Source: Hybos culiciformis (Eukaryota; Arthropoda; Insecta; Diptera; Hybotidae). Taken from it: 64,000 bases of DNA. The stretch's first letter is position 1. Every line of letters begins with the position of its first letter. A model generated the notes under the pieces. That model had not been told where the DNA came from. It saw only the letters and a program-made list of their open reading frames with translations, and did no database searches. Positions 36,684-48,440 of this stretch are shown in pieces. The stretch lies in NCBI GenBank assembly GCA_964007475.1, contig OZ023275.1, forward strand, positions 31,501,619-31,565,618, read 5' to 3'. The position numbers and the translations under genes were made by a program.

Positions 36684-39600
36684 AAATTATATACATATTT
36701 ATAAACGTACAAAACTTTAAAAAAAAACACTAATTGTCCCGAAAAAATTTATAAACAAAGTGAAATAAAACAAATGTTTATAAACAAATTATAATTCCTT
36801 AATCCCAATATTCTTAGTTTAATCCCAAAAAAAAATATTTATTTATGTATATTAATTTGTTCGGTTTAATAAATATGATAGATCACAGAGTATACATATT
36901 ATGTAATATACACTCGTACTGTAATCATTACAAATAATAAGTTAAAATTTATTTTTTCTCATAAATTATAATATTGTCTGTTTTATGGGTGTAGTTAACA
37001 GAGACTTAATGTTTACTTAATTACCATACATTGAATTCTGTTTTACATTTGTTTAACCCACAAAATAGACATTTTTCTTGTATGATTAAAACGCAATTAA
37101 AAATTCAAAAGTAAAATTTCGAGTTATATTTTACATTTATAAAGTTATTTATATCTGTTTTTACATATCAGTGTTTTAAATCATTAAAATGATTTAATTA
37201 ATTACCAGAAAAATTTTAACATAATTGTGAAAACTTTAAAAAATTTTATAAAATCCCAAAGATATCCACCCTTATTTTAAATATGCATGTCTTTAACAAA
37301 AGTTTTTATTTTTTTATTGTATAAATGTTAATTCATTTCTGGAAATGAAAATAAATATGTTGTATTTAAAACTTTTCATGATTTTCTCGTGGGATGTGAT
37401 TTTTGGAAATGTTTTTCATTATTATAGTCTTAAGTTATAAGCTCTCAGGCTCATTCTTAATTTTGAGTTTTCTGTTTTATCTGTCAAAAACAAATGTTTG
37501 CGCTAAATTAAATCATATATAAATTAATCAGAAATATTTTGACTAGTCTCCGTACACATATTCTATAACCTGGAACAGACTGGATGGCATGATGCGGTTA
37601 TGTCTCGAGGTGAGCAATTTAATTTATTTCGACATTAAAGTAACATAAAATAATTTTATGTTATGTCTTTATTGGAAGATGAGATAAAGTAAGGAAACGA
37701 AACCTTGAAAAATTATTACTTACTTTATTACGGAGCGAAATTACAATCTAATTCTAAAACATTTTTAATCAAGAATAGGATTTCTTTTACTTAACTTTAT
37801 GTAATTTTTCTTTTAAATTGAAAATAACTTTTCATTTTCTTTTAAAACAAAGCCTTGAAATTTTGATTTTGCATTCAAGGTCGAATTTTTATAATTTTAT
37901 AACAGAGCTCCGTAGAATAAATTCACATTTAAAGTTGAAATAAAAATACATATTAGGTTTATATTTCTTTTAATTTATTTTCTACCATTCCCATAACTTT
38001 AAGTTGATATCAATAAAAGGGCGTTTACGCAATTTATTATGTGTTTAAATTAAAATGTATATTCCCTTGTCATACATAGGTCTTAGGTTTTGTATATATA
38101 TTATAAATGTATATTTACACTGTAATATAATACATTACATATGTATACTTTTCATAATGTTAATATTAATCTAAAAAAAATAAACTTAGAATCAATTGAA
38201 AAGGATAAGAGATACAGTATTAAATACCGATTACATATATTCGGCATATCTTTTTATGTTTGTATTTATTGTCGATGTTGAGAATCTTTTCGAGATGGCT
38301 CTTGTATTCGATGGCATTATTTTCCGTAGATCTTCTTATTTTAAATTTTATTACTATTTATTTTTAAAAGAAGGCATATTTTTCGTAGCAAGTTGATCTC
38401 ATTTAAAAAAAACATTAATTTCAGCATTTCAGGTACTTTTTAATTAATAGTGGTGCTATGTAAAATGCATTTAATAAGTTAAAATTAAAGCTAATTTTTT
38501 TGTATATATTTATTTTTTTCTTTTCGATATTATATAATTTCGATGATTATCTACATATTTTCTTAATGGAAATCAAAATAAAATTTATGCTTTTTGCCCT
38601 CTTAAAATTTCTTCTACACACATAAATTTGTATACCTATATGTTTATATAAACAAATCATTTTTAATCATTACATATTCAGATGAAAATGGTTAACAAAC
38701 GTTCTATGAATGCAAATTACATGTTAATCCGCTTTAGATATCAAAATATTGTACAAAATATTCTGACAAGTGTTAATTAATTAATGTGATGATAACTTTT
38801 CAAAAGGAGCAAATAATTTTCTTAATATATTTTAAATGTTTATCAAATTTAATTTTTAATGTTAATAAAATGTTTGTGTATCGTCGGTAACTTCATATAA
38901 AAAAAAAAACAAATATTATGAAATATTGGTTTGATGGAAATTTTATTGAAGAAATTTGAAATTAAAAAGGACCTAAAGAAAAATTGGAAAGTAGTGTGTA
39001 ACTTTTTTTTCAAAAATTCGTAATAATTTTTAAAATTTTATTCTCAAGCGCATTTAATCGTTAAGAAGCTTCAACTCCAATCGCACAGTTTTATTCTATC
39101 AGAGTTTGTATTTGAAAAAGTTTCTACATTGGGGATAAGAATATTACGAAAAAGCTGTTCTAGGTTGGTGTATCCTCGAAATTTATGAACAAATTAAATT
39201 ATCGTTTTACCTTTAAAAATATTTTCTTTTTTTTTTACTGTTCAAAATCGATTAATAGATTCTCATCTAAAATTAATTTTTTTTTTCTTCGAATTAAAGA
39301 AAACTTTCGAGCACATAATTAAAACAAACAAATTTGGAAAGAAACTTTTTAGTTGAAATATGTACATAATGTTAAAAAGTTTTGCTTAAGGTTGTTTGAT
39401 GGAAATATACATAATGTTTATTTGAAGAGTGGGACATTCATATGGCTGAAGAAAATTGAAATGCAATATTATAGAATCATAAGTATATTATTATTATATT
39501 TATTATTAAAATCAGTAAAAAAAATTTAATAAAATAAAAAACTTTTTCTGAATATACCAATCTATTAGTGTTTATTAAAAAAATATTATAACAATAAATT

Positions 39601-42600
39601 TTTACATGAACACAATATACTGATATCGTAAAATAATAAGTTTTCTTTTTGCTTTTGTTATACTCAAATTACAAAATTAAAAAGCAATTTGTCTGTCTAG
39701 AAAGTTTATCATAGATTTTAATATTAATATTTTCAGTTGTAATTATTTGGACCTTGAACTAATGATCGGTGGATAACTTTCTATCTTATTTATAATATAT
39801 TTCTCAAGGTTGAGGAAATCAATTTTGTTTTTAGGTTATATTGGATCTCTGAAATCGGAATTGCAAGTACCTGCTATTGGCATTGATATTAAAGTAAAAA
39901 TATGTATTGGAATTATAGGAACTATAAGCTCGAAATTATCATCATTAAAATAACTATAGGAAATCTGTATAATCTCATTAAAAGCGAAAAGCCAATTATT
40001 ATTGCAAATAAATTTGTAAACAAAGAGCTATCAATACTATGTAATATATAAAATCAACATCAAGCCGCATTTCACTGAAGATATTGATAAGGATAAATAA
40101 TAATAATAATAATAATAATAATAATTGGAAGAAAATAATAATAATGATAATAATAATGAAAAGGGAAAAAAATAATACAATAAAAACAGGATATCTTTTC
40201 TTTGAAAAATTACATCAATTTATAAAAATTCTGGAGAAGAACTTGACATTATTTCCAATTGATTGGTAAATTAGTTAAATTCTAGATAATTTATAAAAAT
40301 TATTAAGCATTAAATTTTTGCTGTTTAAGCTTAATGAAGAATATAATATATTTTGTGCAAAGTTTGTAATTTCATTCATTTTTTTATTATATTATTTTTG
40401 ATGTGTAAATTATGATATAGTCAAAAGTTCAATTTTACAAAAAAAGGAAACAAAAAATCAACTGAAAATCCATGGGATGTTTTTCTATTTTTTTTGTTTT
40501 GTAACAAGGACTAAAGGACAATAAAAGAAAATTAATACGTATACCTTGATTCAAAAATAAATATATAATATATATTTATTTTAGCTAAATAAAGACACAT
40601 ATACTGGTTTTTAAGTTACTAAATGAAATTAGGGAAAGCCTATATCCTATTATTAAATTTTTTTTTTATCTTTTCCCCAATTTCCTTCGATACAATTATT
40701 TAATTAAAAGAAGAATCACAAGGAAATTTTTCTCTAACAGATCCGTTGCACTTCGTATTTTTAAAATTTCAAGTATTCTGTTATTAAAGAAACGATAAAG
40801 AGTTTCTTTTCGTTCCGTGATATTGATGATGATGTGGAAATTATAACTGATTTCTAAATTAAATTCCATGTGTAAAGTAATGAAAATCAATAAAAATGTA
40901 ATTTTATAGAATTTGTTCTAATAGTGGATTTGAATAGTTCAATTTAGTTTTAAATTTCTATATTTCCATGTAAGAATTTTGAGGTGGAACATATATTTTA
41001 AAATATGGAAGTCTTTTTTGTTCTTCTTATTTGATACTTGACACTTGATATATTTAATAATTCAAAATCCAAAGAAAGTTATTAAATTATATTAATTTTT
41101 GTTGTCTAAGTCAAACGGATCGAAGCACATTTTAAATCAATCTTAGGTTCAAAAGATTTAGGACAAATTAAATTGTTCTGGAATCCAACTTTTAAATAAT
41201 TCTTCTCATACATTATATTATATAGTTATGCCATGGGAATAATGGTTCCGTGTATTTATACCGAATTCTTATTAAATTGTTGAGTTGTTTTTGAATTAAA
41301 ATTCCCAATCAAATATTCCATAGACCATAATTGTTTTAAACTATTTTTAGCTTTTTGTAGTAAAATAATAATATATAATTCAAATTTTTCGCTGTGTTGA
41401 AATTGATGCACGAGCACCATTCCTCCCAAAAATATTACTCCACTCTAATTTTTTTTTTGTGTAAGTAAATTGAAACCATTTTGCACGAAATTAAGATAAA
41501 AAGTTAATTCCAAAATAAAAACTAAACGTATTTTCGGTGAAATTCAATATAACAATAGGAAAACTTCCTATAAAATAGATATTTTTGATTCTATTTTTCA
41601 TTTTTCTATTTTCAAAAAGAAAAAAAAAATAAATATATAATCCCGAATGTGGTACATTATCCTATTGTACCATATAATATATTTGGAAGTAAATTGATAC
41701 ATTATTAGCGGATGGATAAATGCTATCAATTTGTCCACCTCAGTAAATAATTAACTAATCAAGTGTAAGGGGAGGCAATTATCAACGGAATGAGGTTTTT
41801 CAAAGTAATTAAGGTAAACCATTCATTATTTACTGTAAACCATGTTAAAAAGATTACTATTATATATATATGTACACAAAAACCATAAGTAACAATATTT
41901 TAGATTTATGCTTTTTAAAAGATAAATTAAAATAAAAATCTAGAATGTTGTAGATTTTTAATTTAGTTATTTGACCCAAGGTACCTAAAAGTATAGAACT
42001 TATTAAGCTCCAGTATATACTGATACTTAATTAGTATGTTATTTAAAATTTAATATTTACGCTTGTCATCAATAGACATTTTACCCTATAATTTAAAGAT
42101 ACCAAAATGATAATTGTAGATTCATTAAAAGTTACCATTCGAAAGGCGAATGGTGTAGAATTTATATTTTTTGATGGAACAGAGCATATATTATCTGGAA
42201 ATGATTTTTAATGTTTTTTTTTTTTTTTTTTTTGTGAACAATTGATGGACTGAATGAAAGATATTGTTTGGCAATCAAGTCAAATTGACCAGAAAAACAC
42301 ACACGTCTCAAGTTAAAAATTAATCAGAAATACAGAGAGATAATAATATATTTTGGGATATACAATTAAATAGCTCCATCATCATTGTGCTAGCTAAACA
42401 AATTAAGTTTAAAATGTTCAATACTTTTGGTTTTTGTAAACACAAAATGCGTGTACCTCGATATTTTCTATTTTTAAATTCAATTTTCGTTAATTTATAT
42501 ATAAAATTGATAATGAAAGAATAATTTAAATGTTAAATGTTAATATAGTGAAAAAAATTTTAAAGATTATTAAGAGGTTTGTGTGAGGTTTGTGTGAGTA

Positions 42601-42815
42601 TTAAATTTGAATTCAAATTAAGTATGTTTGCAAATAAGTTAGGTATTTAGATTCATAAGTTTCCTGTGGGAATATAAATAATTGCTTTCAGGTTGAATTC
42701 GATCTACTAATAAAAATTTCAGAATCGAAGGCTTAAAAGGCCGCTCTAAAATCGCTTTAAAAAAATCAAATTAAATTAAAAAAACGCAATAATCTGTTAA
42801 TCCAAATATTCTCAT
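36684..42815. other. AT-rich stretch with exon-like islands
   Basis: No gene can be assembled. Exon-like pieces on the plus strand are 37547-37609 (acceptor and GTGAGC donor, GC-rich), 39835-39893 (phase-1 acceptor, GTAAAA donor), 41111-41199 (contains KRIEAHFKSILGSKDLGQ, ends at a stop) and 42107-42211 (ends VEFIFFDGTEHILSGNDF). A stop-to-stop frame at 39027-39188 also has mixed composition. Their reading phases do not join consistently. An AAT trinucleotide run lies at 40094-40125. Confidence 0.35.
40094..40125. repeat. AAT trinucleotide microsatellite
   Basis: About ten AAT/TAA units, followed by a shorter interrupted run to about 40157. Confidence 0.85.
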
Positions 42816-43247
42816 ATGGAACTTGTTAAAAATCAGATGCAAATGCAAATTCCTAGACTAGAGCCAGAGAAAAATACAGAAAATGTATCCAAATCAATTT
42901 ATAAAGGAATGTATAATAGACTAATTCAATATAAAATTCATTTCACAGCATCAAAAGTATGGATTTAATTCAGCTTTTTAATATATTAATTGAGGAAATT
43001 GTGAATGATATGTGTAAATGTTATTATTATGTTGAGTCTTAAGCTTGTCACCAGGTCGAAACAATTAAATAATCAAGGAAAGGATTCTCAATTAGTAAAT
43101 ACATTCATAAATTTATTGTGTATATGTGTGTATTGTGAATATAATAATTGCTTTACATTTCTATCGAGTAATGCAAAACAATATTATAAAAATTATCATG
43201 CTGACGAAAACAAGCTATTGAATTACTTGTATAAAAAGGATTGTTAA
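42816..43247 (+). other. Two small ORFs in one frame; possible small gene or decayed gene
   Basis: A 50-codon ATG frame (42816-42968, contains RLEPEKNTENVSKSIYKGMY) and an 80-codon ATG frame (43005-43247) lie 36 nt apart in the same reading frame, separated by three in-frame stops. Their composition (Lys, Glu, Gln, Asn, Met) is less AT-driven than the chance frames around them. The second has a hydrophobic start (MICVNVIIMLSLKLV) and six cysteines, including CICVYCEYNNC and a C-terminal Cys. A small intron from GTATAATAG (about 42913) to ..CACCAG (about 43053) would join them in frame, but this is speculative. I recognise no family. It could be a small secreted gene, a two-exon gene, a pseudogene or chance. 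Confidence 0.25.
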
Positions 43248-46200
43248 TTAACATAATTTTCTTCAAATTTGACTTAATTCTTCATAAATTTATTACACTT
43301 GCAACAAGGACCTGAATAATCTGCATGTCATTTGCTTTTTATGTCTGTCAAAGATCAAAGAAAACTTTAAAAAAACCTGTTGTTTGATTCATTAATAATT
43401 TTTTTTTTAATATATTTAGGTATACTGTATACAGTAATCTAAAGATTTTTTATAACTAAGGTTAATTATTTAAAGGTTAAGATTTCAATCCTTAATTTAC
43501 AAAGTTAGTTTGATTATTGTTTAATAAAAATTTATTATATGATTTTTTATGTTTATGCTTCTTTTTTTTTGTTCCAGAAAAGAGAGAAGAAAATTTCTTT
43601 GATTTAAGGCAATAAATTTAATTTTCTCTGAACACCATAGACACATTAATTATAGTCAATTTTTTTTCCGATAAATTTTTAATTACCTATTCATGGCGAT
43701 TTTTTTTGTTGCTTTATATATTTCGAGAAAATAAAGCAAAAATTTTACCTTTAATTTTTATTTTTATTTTTTTTTTTTCTTTCTAAAAATAGGCTTTCAT
43801 GTTTCATTTATATCTTTTTCGTGCACAGGTAGAAAAACTTCATGTTAATGTACTTCAATTTTATTTCTTGCTTTAATTTTTTTTTTAACCTGTCGTTTTT
43901 TAACAAATTTATATCCTGACCCATTTTTGGGACATAAACAGTTTTTTTTTTTTTTTTATTTTGTATCCAAAAACTTCAACCATTAACTATTTGCCTCAAA
44001 AATTAGAAGAATAAAAAAAAAGCATTATTTTTTTTTTGTACATAGAGGAATAGTTATGGGACCATATCGGTTGGTTGACAGTGATGTGATTAGATGCAAA
44101 ACAAAATTACGAAATAACAAAAACAAAATTTTTTTGAAATTGTATATAAGTAAATACGGATTGGGTGCAGAAGTATTCATGAAAAGAAAAATATTCTCAG
44201 TTTATGTTAGTTAAAATTTTCTTGACAAGTTTCATTACCCATAGAACACATTCCTCACATTCTGATCCTTGCCTGGAAAATTTTCTGAATTATCTATTAT
44301 CTTGAGGATTATATAAGTATATAGACTTGGATTGATCCTGTGAGAAATCATTCTAATTAATTTCGTAAAAATATTAACTGCTATATGTTAGAGCATTGAA
44401 GATATTATTTACATATTTGAAACTAGACTAATTTTACAGAATTAAATAATTATTAATAACATAGTGATCCTGATCTGATCATAATATTTATTAACAAAAA
44501 AAAACCAATTTTCTTATTTTTCCAATATGAATATATTTCTTCCTTTTATTGAGGTTTCAATATCCCAAACATCGGGGGTTCTGTTTGAATATTTTTGTGG
44601 ATTGATTAACTGTTATGTTATATAATGTTGAAAAAGAAAAATTTATTTCCTTAATGACTATACCTGAATTTTCTTTTTTATTTATTTTTTAATTTTTTTT
44701 TTTTTTGTTTTTAGAACCTGAAATCAGACATGCAGTTTGTTTGAGGCTTTCTTTGCCGTACAATAAAAAAAAAAAAAATAGTCATCAACTCATTTTATAT
44801 TTTGTTCACTATGTTTTTGAGTGAATGAAAAGAATTTATTATTCTTCGATATCATGTGGTGATTAAACCACCAAACAAAAATTGTAAAGAAAATTAATGT
44901 GAAATGGAAAAGAAAAATAAAAAGTTAGACCGGAAAAAATATAAAAAGAATAAAAATGAAAAAAATGCATTAAAAAATATATATGTATATATGCATCGTT
45001 GACTACATAACAAAAGAAGGAAATGCATTTACAATTACACCTTAAGGTTGGAAAGAAAAAAATAATATTGAGGAAAATTAACATGCACAATTACATATCA
45101 ATTAATTTTCTTTCAATTCTATGTTGAAAAAATTGTTCTTAATAATTATTGGAATCTTAATTATAAGTATTCTTAACTAGAAGCTAGTAAAGATTTAGAA
45201 AACATGAAAATGCTTACATAAGCCGAAATTATTTAAATTTTAAAGTTTTTTTATTATTAGCGATTATTTTTAAATCATGCATTTTCAATTGACTTATTTT
45301 GGCAATACATAATGCATTTTTAATTGATTTATTTTGGATACTTTTCGTCCTATTTATTTTATTGATATTAATTGAACTTTATCAGAAATTGTCCAAAAAC
45401 TTCTACTAGAATTGAATTCTTGGCTTGCGCTTTGGCCAACTTTAGATAAACCACTCTTAAAGCTATTAAAAAATCTTACATGAAAACTTTTAGTTACTTT
45501 TTGTTCTTCAAATAATTAAAGTTCAAAGTATTGTATGACGCATAAAATTGAAAATTAATTTGTGAAATGAAAAGTCATATAATTCCTTTTTTCCATATTG
45601 ATATCAAATTTATATTTGAATAACTTTTTAATGCAATTTGAAAGTGCACTTTTTCGAAAAATTACTTATGTCATCTATGGCTGCGCTCTTATATTTATCA
45701 ACAAAGCGAAAAATTTCTTTTCCGTATGTTTAAAAAATTATAAGCAAACTATATGCTTCTGAAAATCAAAAAAAAAAAAAAACCCACAGGAATTTAACAT
45801 TTTTAAAAGCTAAAAGGATACTTTACCACATACTATGATATTTACAGAATTTTTTTATTACATTTGCCATATATTTACTTTCTGTTTATAAAATATAGTT
45901 GTGTATTAATTTAATTCCTTTGTAACCTAAAGTTTGCTGTACTTCCGATTCGAAGTAGATTTGATGAAATAATGTGGGAGTTATTTAAAAATTTATAATG
46001 ATATTATTTACATAATTATCATTTGTGACTAAATTAAAATAATAATTTTTACATATAATTAATATGTATTTAACTCAGTTGGTTTTAGCATTTTCGAATT
46101 ATTTTTGGAAGTTTAGGCAAATAACATTTATCAAAAAATCACTATAAAAAACGAAACCTGGAACAAGACAAAACAAAAACTATAAACATTAAATACGATG

Positions 46201-47700
46201 TTCCCAAATGAATATTTGTCTTGATTTATTAAATATTAATTTTTCAATTATTAAATTAGCCACTGTTATAGTCACCTATTATGTACAAATTTAAGGGGTT
46301 AATTTAAGCACAATTAGTTAATTATAGATTTTTGCGTGATTAACATGAAAAAAAAATTTTTCTTAATTAAATTAAGTACACGATTTTTCTTATCTGACTT
46401 TTATAACAATAATAATTTTTGTTTTTTTGCGTTCAAATGAAATGCAGAAAAGTAATACGAAAGTGCAGTGTTTATTTCTTGTATTCTCTCAAGAAATTTG
46501 TACAAAAATACATATGTATTATATATACTGTATGCATTTATGTGTTTATATTTTCCAAGAAATAAAGAAAGAATAATAAACTCTATGGGTTTGAGGTTAA
46601 ACCATATACTTCAAAAGTGAATGCTAAGAAAAAAGTTAAATTATTCTTTGAACATAAACTTTTAGGTTTTATGGTTTTAAGAATCTAAAGCATAAAGGGA
46701 AAATGTTGTATATTAATTGGGCAAAAAATAAAATAAAATAAAATAAAAAAAAAAGCATTTTTTTTCTTCAAGAAATTATAAGAAGTTGGCACTTAAAATT
46801 ATTATTAACGTTAAATTTCCTGTATTTATTATACGAGAATTTCCCGTAATTTTACTCTGCTTCTTGTAATATTATATGCACTAATTTTTTTTATATACAA
46901 AAAAAAAACTTGCAATAACTTTATAACTTTGTATAATTGACCTACAAATTAATTTGTTTTTTTTTAGAATTTTTATTCAAATTATTCATGTTGCAAATGA
47001 TAGTCTGAAATTAGTATTATCACTTTGTTAAAATAGTATAGTTAGGAGTGCAAAATGATTCATAAAAAAATTGCGTTAATATTTTTTCTAAATCAAAAAT
47101 TATTAATTTTTGTCAATAACAATCTTCCAATTAATTTTTTAACTACAATAATTTTTTGTTTGTCACACTTTAAATATCTAAAAAACTATATATTTTCATC
47201 TACCTACAGATAAAAAAAATTAATAAGGAAAACAATAAAAGGGATATTTGTCAAAATTCTAATATTAGAATTATTATTGAATCAAAAAAACCCACAGCGA
47301 ATTCCTGGGAATAAAATGTGCTTGAAAAACCGACACCTACGTGATCTAGCTTACAAAAATAAAAAATAAAAAAAAAAATAAAAAAATATCAGTTATCTTT
47401 ATTTTCAAAAATGTTATTGTTTAAACTTATTTATTTTTCCCAAGGAAGAAATAATTTTCTTGCACTTTTATTTTTTTTTATAAATGTATGTAAAAGATAA
47501 TATAAAATGCAGATGAAACGACAGAATGGTTTAAAAAATTACTATACAAAAAATGAATATATTCCAAATTTTTAGTATGTAATTGTATTAACTCACAACT
47601 GAAATAAGTAAATTGTATGATTATTGATTTTTATCTTATTTTGTAGCACAAACTTTTATGCTATAATTGACTGATTTATACATATATATATATTTTTAAA
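43248..47700. other. AT-rich stretch with scattered coding-like frames
   Basis: No gene is supported. Noted frames on the plus strand are 44056-44214 (52 codons, starts MGPYRLVDSDVIRCK) overlapped by 44204-44305, then 45386-45483 after an ..TTTATCAG acceptor-like site, 45933-45998, and 47214-47369 (stop-to-stop, contains NPQRIPGNKMCLKNRHLR). The patch at 45.4 kb is equally open on the minus strand, so strand cannot be decided. Confidence 0.35.
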
Positions 47701-48440
47701 TAAATCAATTTCAAAATCAGCTCTTCGACTATTTTCATAAGTTGTCAGTATGCTGAGTGAGAAAGCTTGAGAAGACTATTTACTATACTTACCAAAACAG
47801 ACAAAAATTTATTAAATCTAATAGAATCGTATGATCTTGTCTATAAAGACCTCTTACTTTTAGTTCCGCATAATGAATAATAACTATTTAGTTATGCATT
47901 TTCTTGAATAAACTTTACCCTCTATACAAAATTATACCATGATATTAAGATAGTTTTCTGTGACGTAAAAGTACCTTCTTGGGTTGATAAAAATTATTAA
48001 AACCATCATCGGTGTCATCTTTAAGTTTCTAATTCTCTGTATATCTATAACGGTGAGGAAACTTTTTATTATAAAAATGGAGTTTCTTTTTAAAAGTTCA
48101 TTGGTTAGAATAAAAAGATACAAGGAAGTGAATTTGAAGGAACAAGAAGTATCATTTATGTGAAAGTTTCTTTGGAATAATTATGCAAAAGAAAAATTCA
48201 TAAATTATATTCCATATTTCTATTTCAGAAAATGTTGTTGGTGATTTCCAAGTACTTTTTAAGTTGAACTAAAACGAATTATGCAGAAATGATAATTTGT
48301 ATTCAAAATAAAATGCTTAAGCTTAAAACGCTCCGTTTTAAATAGGTAATATTGATGGAATTTTTCGATCTCGTTCAAAGTTGGGTTTAAATTTAAGATT
48401 CTTTGGGTTTCTTTGTACAGAATAAAAATATATAAATATT
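47701..48440 (+). pseudogene. Possible decayed coding sequence, single frame with stops
   Basis: Reading one plus-strand frame through this stretch gives coding-like blocks separated by stop codons: TKTDKNLLNLIESYDLVYKD (in 47761-47880), YHDIKIVFCDVKVPSWVDKN (in 47908-48000), YIYNGEETFYYKNGVSF, KIQGSEFEGTRSIIYVKV and a block ending KLKTLRFK. Keeping one frame over about 640 nt would fit an old pseudogene. The stop density is only modestly below that expected for such AT-rich DNA, and minus-strand frames at 47932-48123 and 48259-48495 are also open, so this is tentative. No family recognised. Confidence 0.2.

Noticed and set aside
38196..38396. 66-codon plus-strand frame of mixed composition
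   Set aside because: It begins at TTG, has no upstream ATG or good acceptor, and has no partner exon.
45386..45483. Terminal-exon candidate (contains LNSWLALWPTLDKPLLKLL)
   Set aside because: The minus strand of the same patch is open for 53 codons with equally protein-like text, so the coding strand cannot be told and chance is likely.
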